Shown here piece after piece: positions 10,843-19,524 of a stretch of DNA of 64,000 nucleotides. This DNA is from Azophilus sp965220835. Lineage in GTDB: Bacteria > Pseudomonadota > Gammaproteobacteria > Pseudomonadales > Azotimanducaceae. Position 1 is the stretch's first letter. Each line of letters starts with the position of its first letter. The DNA lies in contig OZ244842.1 in assembly GCA_965220835.1 (NCBI GenBank), positions 124,001 to 188,000 of the forward strand, read 5' to 3'. Position numbers and translations under genes: made by a program. The notes beneath the pieces are model-generated. The model ran no database searches and was not told the origin of the DNA. It saw only the letters and a list, made by a program, of their open reading frames with translations.

Positions 10843-11370
10843 GAGAACCGGAGTGCGGTGCGTGCATCCGGCGCACCAGGCGGTGGCGCTTACCGGGATG
10901 ATGGGCGCAGGCAGGAGCCTTAACCGCGCCGGATGCCCGCACCGCACTCCGGTTCTCTCCCAGTGCGCTTTGGTTTCCTGCGTGTCAGCGGCTTGGCGCA
11001 CCAGGCGGTGGCGCTTACCGGGATGGTGGGCGCAGGCACGAGCCTTAACAGCGCCGGATGCCCGCACCGCACACCGGTTCTCTCCCAGTGCGCATTTGTT
11101 TCCTGCGTGTCAACGGCTTGGCGCACCAGGCGGTGGCGCTTACCGGGATGGTGGGCGCAGGCACGAGCCTTAACAGCGCCGGATGCCCGCACCGCACTCC
11201 GGTTCTCTCCCAGTGCGCTTTGGTTTCCTGCGTGTCAGCGGCTTGGCGCACCAGGCGGTGGCGCTCACCGGGATGATGGGCGCAAGCACGAGCCTTAACA
11301 GCGCCGGATGCCCGCACCGCACACCGGTTCTCTCCCAGTGCGCATTTGTTTCCTGCGCGTCGGCGGCTCG
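10843..11370. repeat. REP-like inverted repeat with 125-bp tandem array
   Basis: A 32-bp inverted repeat (arms 10843-10874 and 10926-10957, one mismatch) opens the array. Four tandem units of exactly 125 bp follow from 10871, 10996, 11121 and 11246, ending at 11370, then a decayed partial unit. Each unit keeps the right arm with the GCCGGATGC core and the AGGAGCCTTAAC-type box; only the first has the left arm. The array fills most of the 762-bp gap between the divergent mutase and amidase genes, and nothing in it looks coding. The reading frames through it are only translations of the repeat. Confidence 0.88.
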
Positions 11371-11451
11371 GCGCGCCGGGGTGGAAGCTCGCATGGATCG
11401 GGTCTCCGGTGTAGGCTTGTTGCATTCGATGGGCTCAGAAGGAGAACCGCC

Positions 11452-12891
11452 ATGCCCAACCCTTATGCGACCGCCGTTGAGCTGCTTGACTTGCTGCGCC
11501 GCAGGGAAGCGTCCGCTCTGGAACTGACGGACATGTACTTGGACCGCATCGAGGCGGTGAATCCGAAGATCAACGCGGTTGTCTGGCAAGACGCCGAAGG
11601 GGCTAGGGCGGCGGCCCGGGAAGTCACCGGGCCGCCGACCGATGAGCAACCCTTGCTGGGGTTGCCGATCACGGTCAAGGAGGCCTATGGCTTGGTTGGC
11701 TCGCCCACCACCTGGGGCAACCCGGACTACCGCAACAACGTTTCCACCGAGGATGCGCTGGCCGTGCAGCGGCTCAAGGCGGCGGGTGCCATCATCATCG
11801 GCAAGACCAACGTGCCCCTGAATCTGGCCGACTTCCAGAGCTACAACGACATCTACGGCCAGTGCAACAACCCCTACAACTTGTCGCGCACGCCCGGCGG
11901 CTCCTCGGGCGGGTCAGCGGCGGCCTTGGCGGCCGGCCTGTCCGCCTTGGAGATGGGCTCTGACATCGGTGGCTCCATCCGCACCCCCGCGCACTTCTGC
12001 GGCCTGTTTGGCCACAAGCCCACCTGGGCGCTGGTGCCGAGCCGGGGCCATGCGCTGCCCGGCATGCTGGCGGAGCCGGACATTGCCGTGATTGGTCCCA
12101 TGGCCCGCTCCGCCTTCGACTTGGAAGTGCTGCTCGACGTGGTGGCCGGGGCGGACGATTTCGAGCCCGGCGTTCGCTACGAATTGCCCGGCCTGCCGGA
12201 AGCGGGCGTTGCCGGGCTGCGCATCGGCGTGTGGTCCAACGACGCGGCCTGCCCAGTCAGCCGGGAGACGGAGAGCCGCGTGCATCTCATTGCCGATGCG
12301 CTGCGCGGCTTGGGCGCCACCGTGGACGTGGACGCCAAGCCGGACCTGACCGGGGCTGAATCCGATGGCGTGTACCGGCCCCTGCTGTGGTCGTTGATGA
12401 CCGCCGGGTCGCCCAAGGCCACCGTTGAAGCCTGGCAGGCGTTGGTGGAGAGCGCGTCCCCGGATGACGACAGCGAGGCGCTGCGCATGGCGCGTGCCGC
12501 CACCATGGACCACACCACGTGGCTGCGCCTGAACCATGCACGGGACCGCTTGCGCTGGAAGTGGCATGCCTTCTTCCAGAACTACGATGCGCTGATCGCC
12601 CCGGAGTTTGCCATCCCGGCCATTGCCCATGACCATCGCCCCTTCGGCCAGCGCACCCTCAAGGTCGATAACGAGGAAGTGCCGTATTACCAACAGATCT
12701 TTTGGGCGGGACTGACCGGCATTGCGCGACTGCCCTCAACGGTGGTGCCCACCGGTCTGGGCGATGAAGGGCTGCCCATCGGCATTCAGATCGTCGGCAA
12801 CGCCCACAGTGACCGGCTGACGATACAGATCGCTCAAGCGTTGGAGACGGCGGGCTTCCGCTTCGAGCCGCCGGCCGCGTTTCCGGCCTAG
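11452..12891 (+). CDS. Amidase-signature family amidase
   Basis: 479 residues from the ATG at 11452, preceded by GGAG at 11441-11444; the frame extends upstream into the tandem repeat and was trimmed. The Ser-cisSer-Lys triad is present: Lys76 in PITVKEAYG, the serine pair in TPGGSSGGSAAALAAG near residue 151, and the nucleophile Ser175 in DIGGSIRTPAHFCG. The enzyme hydrolyses an amide; the substrate cannot be read from sequence. It is not GatA, as there are no gatB or gatC neighbours. A VOC protein follows 38 bp downstream. Confidence 0.9.
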   Translation: MPNPYATAVELLDLLRRREASALELTDMYLDRIEAVNPKINAVVWQDAEGARAAAREVTGPPTDEQPLLGLPITVKEAYGLVGSPTTWGNPDYRNNVSTEDALAVQRLKAAGAIIIGKTNVPLNLADFQSYNDIYGQCNNPYNLSRTPGGSSGGSAAALAAGLSALEMGSDIGGSIRTPAHFCGLFGHKPTWALVPSRGHALPGMLAEPDIAVIGPMARSAFDLEVLLDVVAGADDFEPGVRYELPGLPEAGVAGLRIGVWSNDAACPVSRETESRVHLIADALRGLGATVDVDAKPDLTGAESDGVYRPLLWSLMTAGSPKATVEAWQALVESASPDDDSEALRMARAATMDHTTWLRLNHARDRLRWKWHAFFQNYDALIAPEFAIPAIAHDHRPFGQRTLKVDNEEVPYYQQIFWAGLTGIARLPSTVVPTGLGDEGLPIGIQIVGNAHSDRLTIQIAQALETAGFRFEPPAAFPA

Positions 12892-12929
12892 GGGAAGGCT
12901 TCAGCTTGCCCAGGCAGGGTAAACGGCTG

Positions 12930-13505
12930 ATGCGGAAGGAGAGGCCTGTCCAACCGGAGGCCGGGTCCCCGGAGGTCGCGCAAGCACTGCCCTTGCCGCC
13001 AGCGGACGGGCCGGAGATCGTCCAGCTCGCCTACTTCGTGCCGGACATCAAGCAAGCCGCGGAGCGCTGGGCCGCCAACCTAGGCGCTGGGCCGTTCTTC
13101 ATCCGCGAGCACATTTCCTTGGAAGCGGTGCGGCTGGACGGCGCCCCGGCGGCGCTAGACCACAGTTCCGCCTACGGCTGGTGGGGGCGCGTCATGGTGG
13201 AGCTGGTGCAGCAAAACGGCGACGACCCGTCGGTGTTTTCCAACCGCCCCTGGGGCCTGCACCACACCGCTTACTTTGCGCCCCAGCTTGCCGCTGAGCT
13301 TGCCCGCCTCGATACCCAAGGCTTCCCCACCCGCATGACGGCCCGCGCCGGGCAAGTGAAGTTTGCCTTCGCCGACGCCAACGCAAGCCTCGGCCACTAC
13401 TTTGAGATCTACGAAGACGCACCGGACCTGCGCCGCTTCTACGCCATGGTGGAGGCGGCTTCCCAAGGCTGGGACGGCAGCGCGCCGCTGCGACCCTTGG
13501 GGTAG
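12930..13505 (+). CDS. VOC/glyoxalase-fold protein
   Basis: 191 residues from the ATG at 12930; a TTG at 12906 is an alternative start 8 codons earlier. The N-terminal ~30 residues are Pro/Glu-rich, followed by one vicinal-oxygen-chelate unit: IVQLAYFVPDIKQAAERWAA, then GLHHTAYFAP with the second histidine and GHYFEIYEDAP near the C terminus. This resembles glyoxalase-like proteins that isomerise or cleave small molecules, but the reaction is unknown. The short gap to the amidase suggests co-transcription. Confidence 0.78.
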   Translation: MRKERPVQPEAGSPEVAQALPLPPADGPEIVQLAYFVPDIKQAAERWAANLGAGPFFIREHISLEAVRLDGAPAALDHSSAYGWWGRVMVELVQQNGDDPSVFSNRPWGLHHTAYFAPQLAAELARLDTQGFPTRMTARAGQVKFAFADANASLGHYFEIYEDAPDLRRFYAMVEAASQGWDGSAPLRPLG

Positions 13506-13544
13506 CGTGTCTTGCTTTTGGGATTGCGGTGCTGTGTGCGGGAT

Positions 13545-14357
13545 TCAGCCCTTGCCGGATTGCCGCAGCAACGCCTCCAGTTCCGCCACCCGTGCCTCCG
13601 CAGCTTCGGCCCGGGTTCGCTGCTCGTCGGCCCGCTCTGCTGCCGCTTGGCGCAGCCGTGAAATCTCCTCGTAGCGGGGAATGCGCTCCCCGGTCTTGGG
13701 GTCTCGGCAGTGCAGCATGGGACCCTCGTGCAGGAAGTCCAAATTCAGCAGCGGGCTGTGAACGGCACCGTCGGGCAGTGTTGGCAATGGCTGGTAAGTG
13801 CCTTGGCTGTCCAGCTCGCCACCCCGCAGAGGCGGCCCGCCGCTGACGCCGTCCGGGTCGAACAGCCAGTACTCCCGCACTTTCAGGTCCGCATACAGCC
13901 CCGGCTTGCGGTGGACGTCGTTGCGCCAGGTTTTCTTCGATAGGATCTCCATCACGAAATCCGGCGGCTTGCCCTGTTCCCAGACCTTGTACGACAGCAG
14001 GTTGCCTTCGTCCCGGCCGCGCACCTCGAAGGCCACGGCCGAATCCGGCACCACTAAGGCGCCACGGGTGCCCCGCTCGAAGAACAAGGCCTGGTCATTG
14101 CAGACCAAGGTGTCCTCGCGGTCGCCGTAGCGCGCCCTCATCACGTTGAAGAGATACACCTGCGTTTCGAACTGGAACATGCCCTCGGTCGCGGTCGAGT
14201 CCTCGAAGGGATAGCCTTCGTCGTCATAGCCCACCGGCGGCACAGGCACATGCAGCGCCTTGGCGTGGATGACCGACAGCGGTGGGCGCGGCGCAGACGG
14301 CCGCTTGGCAACGCGCCGCTGGGATGCGGGGGCGGGGTTTGGGCTTCTCAATCGCAT
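13545..14357 (-). CDS. Uma2-family (DUF820) nuclease-like protein
   Basis: 270 residues from the ATG at 14357; longer starts exist up to 14486, but the upstream part looks unlike protein. The Uma2 restriction-endonuclease-like fold is visible: DSAVAFEVRG, PPDFVMEILSKKTWRNDV and LYADLKVREYWLFDPDG, carrying the acidic residues and the E-x-K-like segment of the core. The C terminus is a coiled coil rich in Arg, Ala and Glu (about residues 230-265). Uma2 proteins have no settled function. A second, related gene lies at 33057-33872, also with a C-terminal coiled coil. Confidence 0.82.
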   Translation of the reverse strand: MRLRSPNPAPASQRRVAKRPSAPRPPLSVIHAKALHVPVPPVGYDDEGYPFEDSTATEGMFQFETQVYLFNVMRARYGDREDTLVCNDQALFFERGTRGALVVPDSAVAFEVRGRDEGNLLSYKVWEQGKPPDFVMEILSKKTWRNDVHRKPGLYADLKVREYWLFDPDGVSGGPPLRGGELDSQGTYQPLPTLPDGAVHSPLLNLDFLHEGPMLHCRDPKTGERIPRYEEISRLRQAAAERADEQRTRAEAAEARVAELEALLRQSGKG

Positions 14358-14549
14358 GGCTAAAACGTACCACAACGGGCCTCCGGTTGGCATTTGCCCT
14401 ACAGCATCCACGGAAATCGCTTCGATCGTTAGCGACATCGGCCCGCCCACGCGTGAGACATTCGCCCTTTGACGCAAAGAGGCCAACGCCGACAGCTTGA
14501 ACCGGCTAGATTGGGTGCGTTCGCAAGTTGAAGGTCATCAATGCGGCCG

Positions 14550-14732
14550 TCATGAATCAATGGATGCGGGCGCTGGCTGCGGCCTTTGAACGCTTACCGC
14601 CAAGTGCACGCCATTGCGGTTAGACTCTGCGATCAATCGTTGCGCCGCCTCGTGATGGGGACGCGGTTCTTCGGTTGCCGTCAGAAGCACATTGGTGTCA
14701 ATGAAGACAACGTCATCGACCTTCGGGACCAT
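14550..14732 (-). pseudogene. Truncated VapC-type PIN toxin
   Basis: Only 60 residues, against ~130-140 for a whole PIN domain. The start is convincing (DDVVFIDTNVLLTATEE, with the first catalytic Asp), and the frame runs on with helix HHEAAQRLIAES and strand GVHLAVS. It then departs from the PIN pattern and stops, so the later acidic residues are missing. The gene overlaps the antitoxin end by 20 bp, the normal arrangement. It is probably an inactive remnant left by an internal deletion. Confidence 0.6.
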
Positions 14733-14943
14733 AGATTTCGGCCCTGTTCCACCATGTCGCCAAGCCAGTGTTCACCGTAACCAGATCAAGCGTGCGGGTG
14801 TCTTCCTCAGGTGGCGCCAACCGAGCCTCCCGGTCAAGGATGGCGCGCAACTCGTCCTGCAACGAACGGTTATGGATAGCCGCCAATCGTTTCAAGGCCG
14901 CAAGGGTGGCCGGCTCAACCTCTCGAATGTGAATTGAACTCAT
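14713..14943 (-). CDS. Ribbon-helix-helix antitoxin (VapB/FitA-like)
   Basis: 76 residues. The N-terminal 40 residues have the FitA-type Arc fold pattern: MSSIHIREVEP strand, then LAALKRLAAIHNRSLQDELRAIL helices. The C-terminal tail would wrap the toxin. It is immediately upstream of the truncated PIN gene on the same strand. Since the toxin is broken, this may survive as an autoregulator or simply as a relic. Confidence 0.72.
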   Translation of the reverse strand: MSSIHIREVEPATLAALKRLAAIHNRSLQDELRAILDREARLAPPEEDTRTLDLVTVNTGLATWWNRAEIYGPEGR

Positions 14944-15048
14944 GGCGGTGGCATTTTGCCATTGGTGTGCGCATTGGTGCGCGTTCGCAATGGTCTGTTA
15001 GCCAAACCTCGGCCGGACCCAGCGCCTGTTCATCGTTTGCGGATGGCG

Positions 15049-15957
15049 CTACGAAACTGCAGCCTTGCGCATTGCCTCCCCGAAGCTGATGCCGGTGCCC
15101 CAGAGCTCCCGGTAGCCTGAGGAGAATACGTGGGCGAACACGGAGCCATGGGTCTCGTCGTCGAAGCGTCGAACGGTGACCCGGAGGTCCGGATCCGCGG
15201 CTTGCAGGCGGTTCAGCAATGCCACGCCGCGCTCAATGTACGGCTTTAGATAGGGGTCTTCCTCCTCGGCGCCTCCATATCCGCAAAACACGTGCCCAGG
15301 CTTGGTGGCTTTCATGGCGCTGAACCGCGCCTCCCGTTCGGGCAGGGTTCTTTCCAGCACGTCCGTGCCGAACGACCCGACGATGAAGCGGCTGAACGGC
15401 GTCTGCTTGCGCAGCAGTGTGTCCACCGCGAAGTCTCCGCCCGAAGAGTGTCCGGCCACCCCTACCTCGTCGAGGTCGATGCGATGCCGCGAGCACAGGT
15501 CCGCCAAGACCTGATCAACCAGAAAGGCAAGGAATGCGTCGGTGCCGCCGAAGCCGTCCTCAAATTCCATCCCGACCGCTTGGAACAGTTGTTCGTAGAT
15601 TTCCCAGAACGAAAACTCGGCGCCGGGTGGCGCAGCGCGAACCTCCTCCGTGGGCACCTCGGCAGAGTAGTCGATGGTGCGCTGGATGCCGTGCTCACCC
15701 GGCGGCGCGGTGCTCACGCCGACCAAAATCGCCGGCCTGGCTTCACCGATGGAAGACATCAGCGACACCATCTCGACGGCCGTGCCCATGAACATGGCGC
15801 CGTCGAGCACGAACAGCAATGGATACGCGTGCTCGCTCTGCTCGCAGCCCGGCGGCAGCCAAGTCCATAGGTCGTAGTCGACGCCGTTGCTGTCCGCGGT
15901 CACCACCTCGTGCTTGAGGTTCTGCATGGCCTGCGGCAATCGAACCCCGCCGCTCAT
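15049..15957 (-). CDS. Alpha/beta-hydrolase of the esterase D / Fes-like family
   Basis: 302 residues from the ATG at 15957 (an upstream extension to 16074 looks non-coding). Typical features are YPLLFVLDGAMFMGTAVEM, the nucleophile elbow VGVAGHSSGGDFAV, and the C-terminal FDDETHGSVF, which supplies the catalytic His. This is the PF00756 pattern shared by ferri-siderophore esterases and other carboxyl esterases. No signal peptide is evident, so it should act in the cytoplasm. The neighbours give no clue to substrate. Confidence 0.8.
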   Translation of the reverse strand: MSGGVRLPQAMQNLKHEVVTADSNGVDYDLWTWLPPGCEQSEHAYPLLFVLDGAMFMGTAVEMVSLMSSIGEARPAILVGVSTAPPGEHGIQRTIDYSAEVPTEEVRAAPPGAEFSFWEIYEQLFQAVGMEFEDGFGGTDAFLAFLVDQVLADLCSRHRIDLDEVGVAGHSSGGDFAVDTLLRKQTPFSRFIVGSFGTDVLERTLPEREARFSAMKATKPGHVFCGYGGAEEEDPYLKPYIERGVALLNRLQAADPDLRVTVRRFDDETHGSVFAHVFSSGYRELWGTGISFGEAMRKAAVS

Positions 15958-16126
15958 TCGAACGGCCTCAACATCTCGACCAGATGCGGTCTCTTTAATT
16001 CCATGTTGTATGCTCCGGTTGTGCCCATGGACCCGTGTCCGGTGGCCGGGAGCGGCATCCCAGGGAGAGCGCAATCATGACAGGAATGTTTCAGCGCGCC
16101 CGTGCTCTCCTCGTTCTGACGTTGAA

Positions 16127-19102
16127 TCACAGGCGTCTGAGCCGGCCGGCGATTCCTCTCAACGTGCCCGCCAGCCCGGTTCTTCGCTTTGCTGCGATGC
16201 TTGGGCCGGCATCGGCTGCAACTGAAGCCGCCAGCGAATCGAGTCGGTTGGCCAGGGCGGGTTGGCTGGCCCCTTCCTGCAGTGCTGCTGCCGCAAGGTC
16301 CAGCGCCGCATTGAGTGCCGTTTGGGATGCTGCATCAAGATCATTGCTGCGCACCAGTTGATCCATATAGGCCCGGGCCACCGGTGCTTCGTCCGGCCAG
16401 ATGAAGCGCTGTTGCCGTTGGGGGTTGAACTCCGGGCCTTGGTCGGCGAGCGCGGCTGCGGCAATCTCGTTGGCGGATAGGAACTCGCTCGGCAGCAGCG
16501 ACAGCACGTCAATGCCGCGCAGAATCTCGGTGCCGTAGATCTTGCCGTCATACCAGTACGCGGACCAGTAGCCGCCCAGGATCAGGTGCTCCTCATCGAC
16601 GGGGCCGCGGTCGAAGTAGGCGATTTCGAAGGGATTGGCCGAATCCGTGAAATCTATGACCGAGATGCCGCCTTGGTACCAGGCTTGGACGAGGATGTCG
16701 CGCCCGGGCACCGGCACCACGGAGCCGTTGTGCGCCACGCAGTTCTCATGCTCGTTCTGGGGCGCCGGCATCTTGTAGTAGCTTCTGAATTGGTGCTTGC
16801 CGTCCACGATGTCGTAGATGGCGTTGGCGCCCCAATCGAGCGGGTCGTAAGCGCGGCATCTTGGCATCATGCCGCCGCCCCACTCGTCGGTGTACAGCAG
16901 CTTGGTGCCGTCGTTGTTGAAGGTTGCGGAGTGCCAGTAGGCAAAGCCCGTATCGACCACGGCATCAATGCGGGTCGGGTTCAGCGGATCGGAAATGTCG
17001 AACAGGATGCCGTTGCCCGCGCAGGCCCCGGCTGCGATGTTTCGGGATGGGAACACGGTGATGTCGTGGCACTGGTCGGTGGCGCTGGTTTCCTGGGTGT
17101 AGTCGCCATGGTCACCGCCGCGCCAGAGGCCGGCCAGGGTGCCGCTTTCGACATCGGCGAATACGGCCGGGCTGTGCACGATGCGCGCACTGGCCGGATC
17201 CGCGACGGGAATCTCGATGACGTCGATGCGGAAGTGCGCTGTGCGGTAGTCGCCGGGGGTTGCGTCGATGCAGCCTTCCAGCTCCTCCTCTTCACGGACG
17301 AACGAAGTGCCGGAGTTGTACACGACGATCCGTGCGTCGTCAGCGGATACGACCGAATGCGTATGCGAGCCACGGCAGGTCTGGACGGCGCCCACTTGCA
17401 CGGGCCGGCTGAGGTCGCCGACGTCAAAGATGCGAATGCCCCGGAACCGGTCGCTGCTGACGTCTTCCGCTATGCCTTCCAGGCCGCAGTCCAGGCGCCC
17501 GCGCGTCTCTTCCACTGACATGATCAGCAAGTCGCCGACCACCGAGACATCGCCTTGGCCGCCCGGGCAGACCACGGAACTGAGCTGCTGCAGATGGTCC
17601 TCTGCGGCAAGGGGCAGGTCCGTTGAGCTCCTTGGCTGAGGGTTTTTTGCTTGCGAGGGGTGCCCCCTCGGGCTCCCCAGCTGAGGGCTTTTTGCTTGCG
17701 AGGGGTGCCCCCTCGGGCTCCCCAGCTGAGGGCTTTTTGCTTGCGAGGGGTGCCCCCTCGGGCTCCCCAGCTGAGGGTTTTTTGCTTGCGAGGGGTGCCC
17801 CCTCGCGCTCCCCAGCTGAAGGCTTTTTGCTTGCGAGGGGTGCCCCCTCGCGCTCCCCAGCTGAAGGCTTTTTGCTTGCGAGGGGTGCCCCCTCGCGCTC
17901 CCCAGCTGAAGGCTTTTTGCTTGCGAGGGGTGCCCCCTCGCGCTCCCCAGCTGAAGGCTCTCACCAACTAGCCGGTAGATGTTGAATCCGTGGTAGCTGC
18001 CGGCGAACAGGATGTCATCGCGGAAGGCCATGTCGGTGTTGGAGAAACTCAGTAACGGCCAGCGTTCCCAGCCTTTATCGTCCTTGCCGTCCTCGTCGTC
18101 CGCTTCGCCGCCCTCGGTGGCATCCTTCGACTCGTCCTGCGCGGGGGTAGTCTGCGCGGCGTCATCGTCCCCGGACCTTGCGCCCGCGGACGTAGCGTCC
18201 GCTGACTTCACGTTCCCGATCCTTGCGTCCGCGGACATAGTCTCTGCGGATTTGTCGTCTCTGGACATGGCGCCTGTGGACTCATCATCCCCAGGCTTGG
18301 GGTCCGCCGGCTGCTCAGGCGGCAGGCTGGCGGGATTGGCCGGGTCGAAAAACCCCGGCGGTCTTGGCAGTGTGGCCACCAGCACGAGATTGTGCATTGC
18401 TTGCCCGGCGTCCTCGAACCCGGCCTTGAGGCCGGCGCGGGGGTCGTCTGAGAGCTTGAGCAGCACCGCGTGCATGCGCTCGATTTCCGCGGTCTGATCG
18501 TTGGTGACGTCCGTGGTGAACTCAAACAGCACCGGGTCGTAAGCCGCGCCCGGCTGTTCGAGCAACTCCTCGACCATCGTCACCGCGCCTTCGTGGTGCG
18601 TGATCATCAACTGCAGGAACAGCCGGTCGAAGTCCGTCCCCGTCGCGGCGGCGAGCTCGGCCATCTGCTTGGGCGTGGCCATGCCGGCCATGCGGTGATC
18701 GGTGTGCATGGCGGCATGGTCCGCGGGGTCCGGAACCAGCTCGCCACGGTCGCTGAGCCACTGCTTCATGAACTCAATCTCGTCCCGCTGGGAAAGGCTG
18801 ATGCGCCCAGCCGCATCGGTCAGTTCCTGGCGGTTGGTGCGCTCCGCCACCAGGGCGGCCATTTCCACGGCCTGCTGGTGGTGCGGAATCATGTCCTGCA
18901 GGAATCGGACGTCGGCGGGTGAGTAACTGCTAACGGCGATGTTGATTGCCTGTTCGGCAGTCAGCTCCCGCGCCGGTTCACCCGGCTTGCCCGGCTGCAC
19001 GATGGGCGTTTCGGCCCCGGCAAGCGTGGCCGCCAGCAACAGCACGGCGCCGGGCACCGAGCACCTCAAGCGCCGCAACTGGTCATGTCCCGCTCTGGTC
19101 AT
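16127..19102 (-). CDS. Secreted DUF305 + LVIVD-repeat protein with inserted 15-residue repeats
   Basis: 991 residues. A signal peptide covers about residues 1-30 (PGAVLLLAATLAGA). DUF305 follows, with its paired histidine motifs MIPHHQQAVEMA and MITHHEGAVTMVEE. Next comes an acidic Asp/Ser/Ala linker (about residues 260-345). The C-terminal half is an LVIVD-type beta-propeller (HDITVFPSRNIAAGACAGNG, GISVIDFTDSANPFEIAYFD). Seven identical-length 15-residue repeats (SLQLGSARGHPSQAK type) interrupt the propeller just after GFNIYRLVGES; the propeller resumes with LSSVVCPGGQGDVSVVGD. The protein should be periplasmic or extracellular, function unknown. The array does not shift the frame. Confidence 0.8.
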   Translation of the reverse strand: MTRAGHDQLRRLRCSVPGAVLLLAATLAGAETPIVQPGKPGEPARELTAEQAINIAVSSYSPADVRFLQDMIPHHQQAVEMAALVAERTNRQELTDAAGRISLSQRDEIEFMKQWLSDRGELVPDPADHAAMHTDHRMAGMATPKQMAELAAATGTDFDRLFLQLMITHHEGAVTMVEELLEQPGAAYDPVLFEFTTDVTNDQTAEIERMHAVLLKLSDDPRAGLKAGFEDAGQAMHNLVLVATLPRPPGFFDPANPASLPPEQPADPKPGDDESTGAMSRDDKSAETMSADARIGNVKSADATSAGARSGDDDAAQTTPAQDESKDATEGGEADDEDGKDDKGWERWPLLSFSNTDMAFRDDILFAGSYHGFNIYRLVGESLQLGSARGHPSQAKSLQLGSARGHPSQAKSLQLGSARGHPSQAKSLQLGSARGHPSQAKNPQLGSPRGHPSQAKSPQLGSPRGHPSQAKSPQLGSPRGHPSQAKNPQPRSSTDLPLAAEDHLQQLSSVVCPGGQGDVSVVGDLLIMSVEETRGRLDCGLEGIAEDVSSDRFRGIRIFDVGDLSRPVQVGAVQTCRGSHTHSVVSADDARIVVYNSGTSFVREEEELEGCIDATPGDYRTAHFRIDVIEIPVADPASARIVHSPAVFADVESGTLAGLWRGGDHGDYTQETSATDQCHDITVFPSRNIAAGACAGNGILFDISDPLNPTRIDAVVDTGFAYWHSATFNNDGTKLLYTDEWGGGMMPRCRAYDPLDWGANAIYDIVDGKHQFRSYYKMPAPQNEHENCVAHNGSVVPVPGRDILVQAWYQGGISVIDFTDSANPFEIAYFDRGPVDEEHLILGGYWSAYWYDGKIYGTEILRGIDVLSLLPSEFLSANEIAAAALADQGPEFNPQRQQRFIWPDEAPVARAYMDQLVRSNDLDAASQTALNAALDLAAAALQEGASQPALANRLDSLAASVAADAGPSIAAKRRTGLAGTLRGIAGRLRRL
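17636..17950. repeat. Seven-copy 45-bp coding tandem repeat
   Basis: Seven units of exactly 45 bp (starts 17636, 17681, 17726, 17771, 17816, 17861, 17906) plus a partial unit to about 17962. Each holds a small palindrome of the GAGGGGTGCCCCCTC type. Because 45 is divisible by 3, the array is read through in the DUF305-LVIVD gene. Two variants differ in the CCTCGGGC or CCTCGCGC step. The same unit, in the matching strand sense, occurs at the 5' end of hflX (53601-53690) and near the end of the gene at 52585. Confidence 0.93.
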
Positions 19103-19524
19103 TGAGTGCGCTCCATAAAAGCTTGCCGAATGATTCTATGCCGCCTCGGCAAGCGGCGCAGCGAAACTCCCGACGTCCCGGCTCACGAGTTTCACTACCT
19201 GGATGGTGAGTAGGTTCATCTTAGTGAATTATCCGGTTCTAGCCATTAAGATTCGGCTCGACTTGATCGTCCAATGGACGGTCTTGGTTTTTGGCGCAAC
19301 CAATTGGGCCACAAATGGGGATCAGCGCAATCGGCCATGCGGTCCTTGGGGGAATTCCTGGCGATGACTCGCCGTTGCCATCGACGTATGGCGGTCGTGA
19401 TCAGCTGGTTGCCTGGCAATGCAAAAAAGCGAAATAAGAGCCGCGGATTTTGCCGGGGAGTCGTGACGTTCCTAGTCGTGACTTTCTTCAAGGGGGCATT
19501 GCTTCCACCGCGGTGGCAACTGGC
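19103..19524. other. 422-bp intergenic region, no gene seen
   Basis: This gap separates the divergent DUF305-LVIVD gene and the aldolase-like gene, so it should hold promoters for both. Open frames here have no recognisable protein pattern. No palindrome or tandem repeat stood out. Confidence 0.5.

Noticed and set aside
10843..11370. CRISPR array at the 125-bp repeats
   Set aside because: Units are near-identical over their whole 125 bp, with no unique spacers and no cas genes.
10690..11451. Several overlapping ORFs of the MRASGAVKA type on both strands
   Set aside because: They are translations of the 125-bp repeat and would be duplicated with every unit; no start signals or domains.
17636..17950. 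CRISPR array or plus-strand gene at the 45-bp repeats
   Set aside because: No spacers exist. Plus-strand frames are open only because the repeat lacks stops, while the minus-strand frame has domains on both sides.
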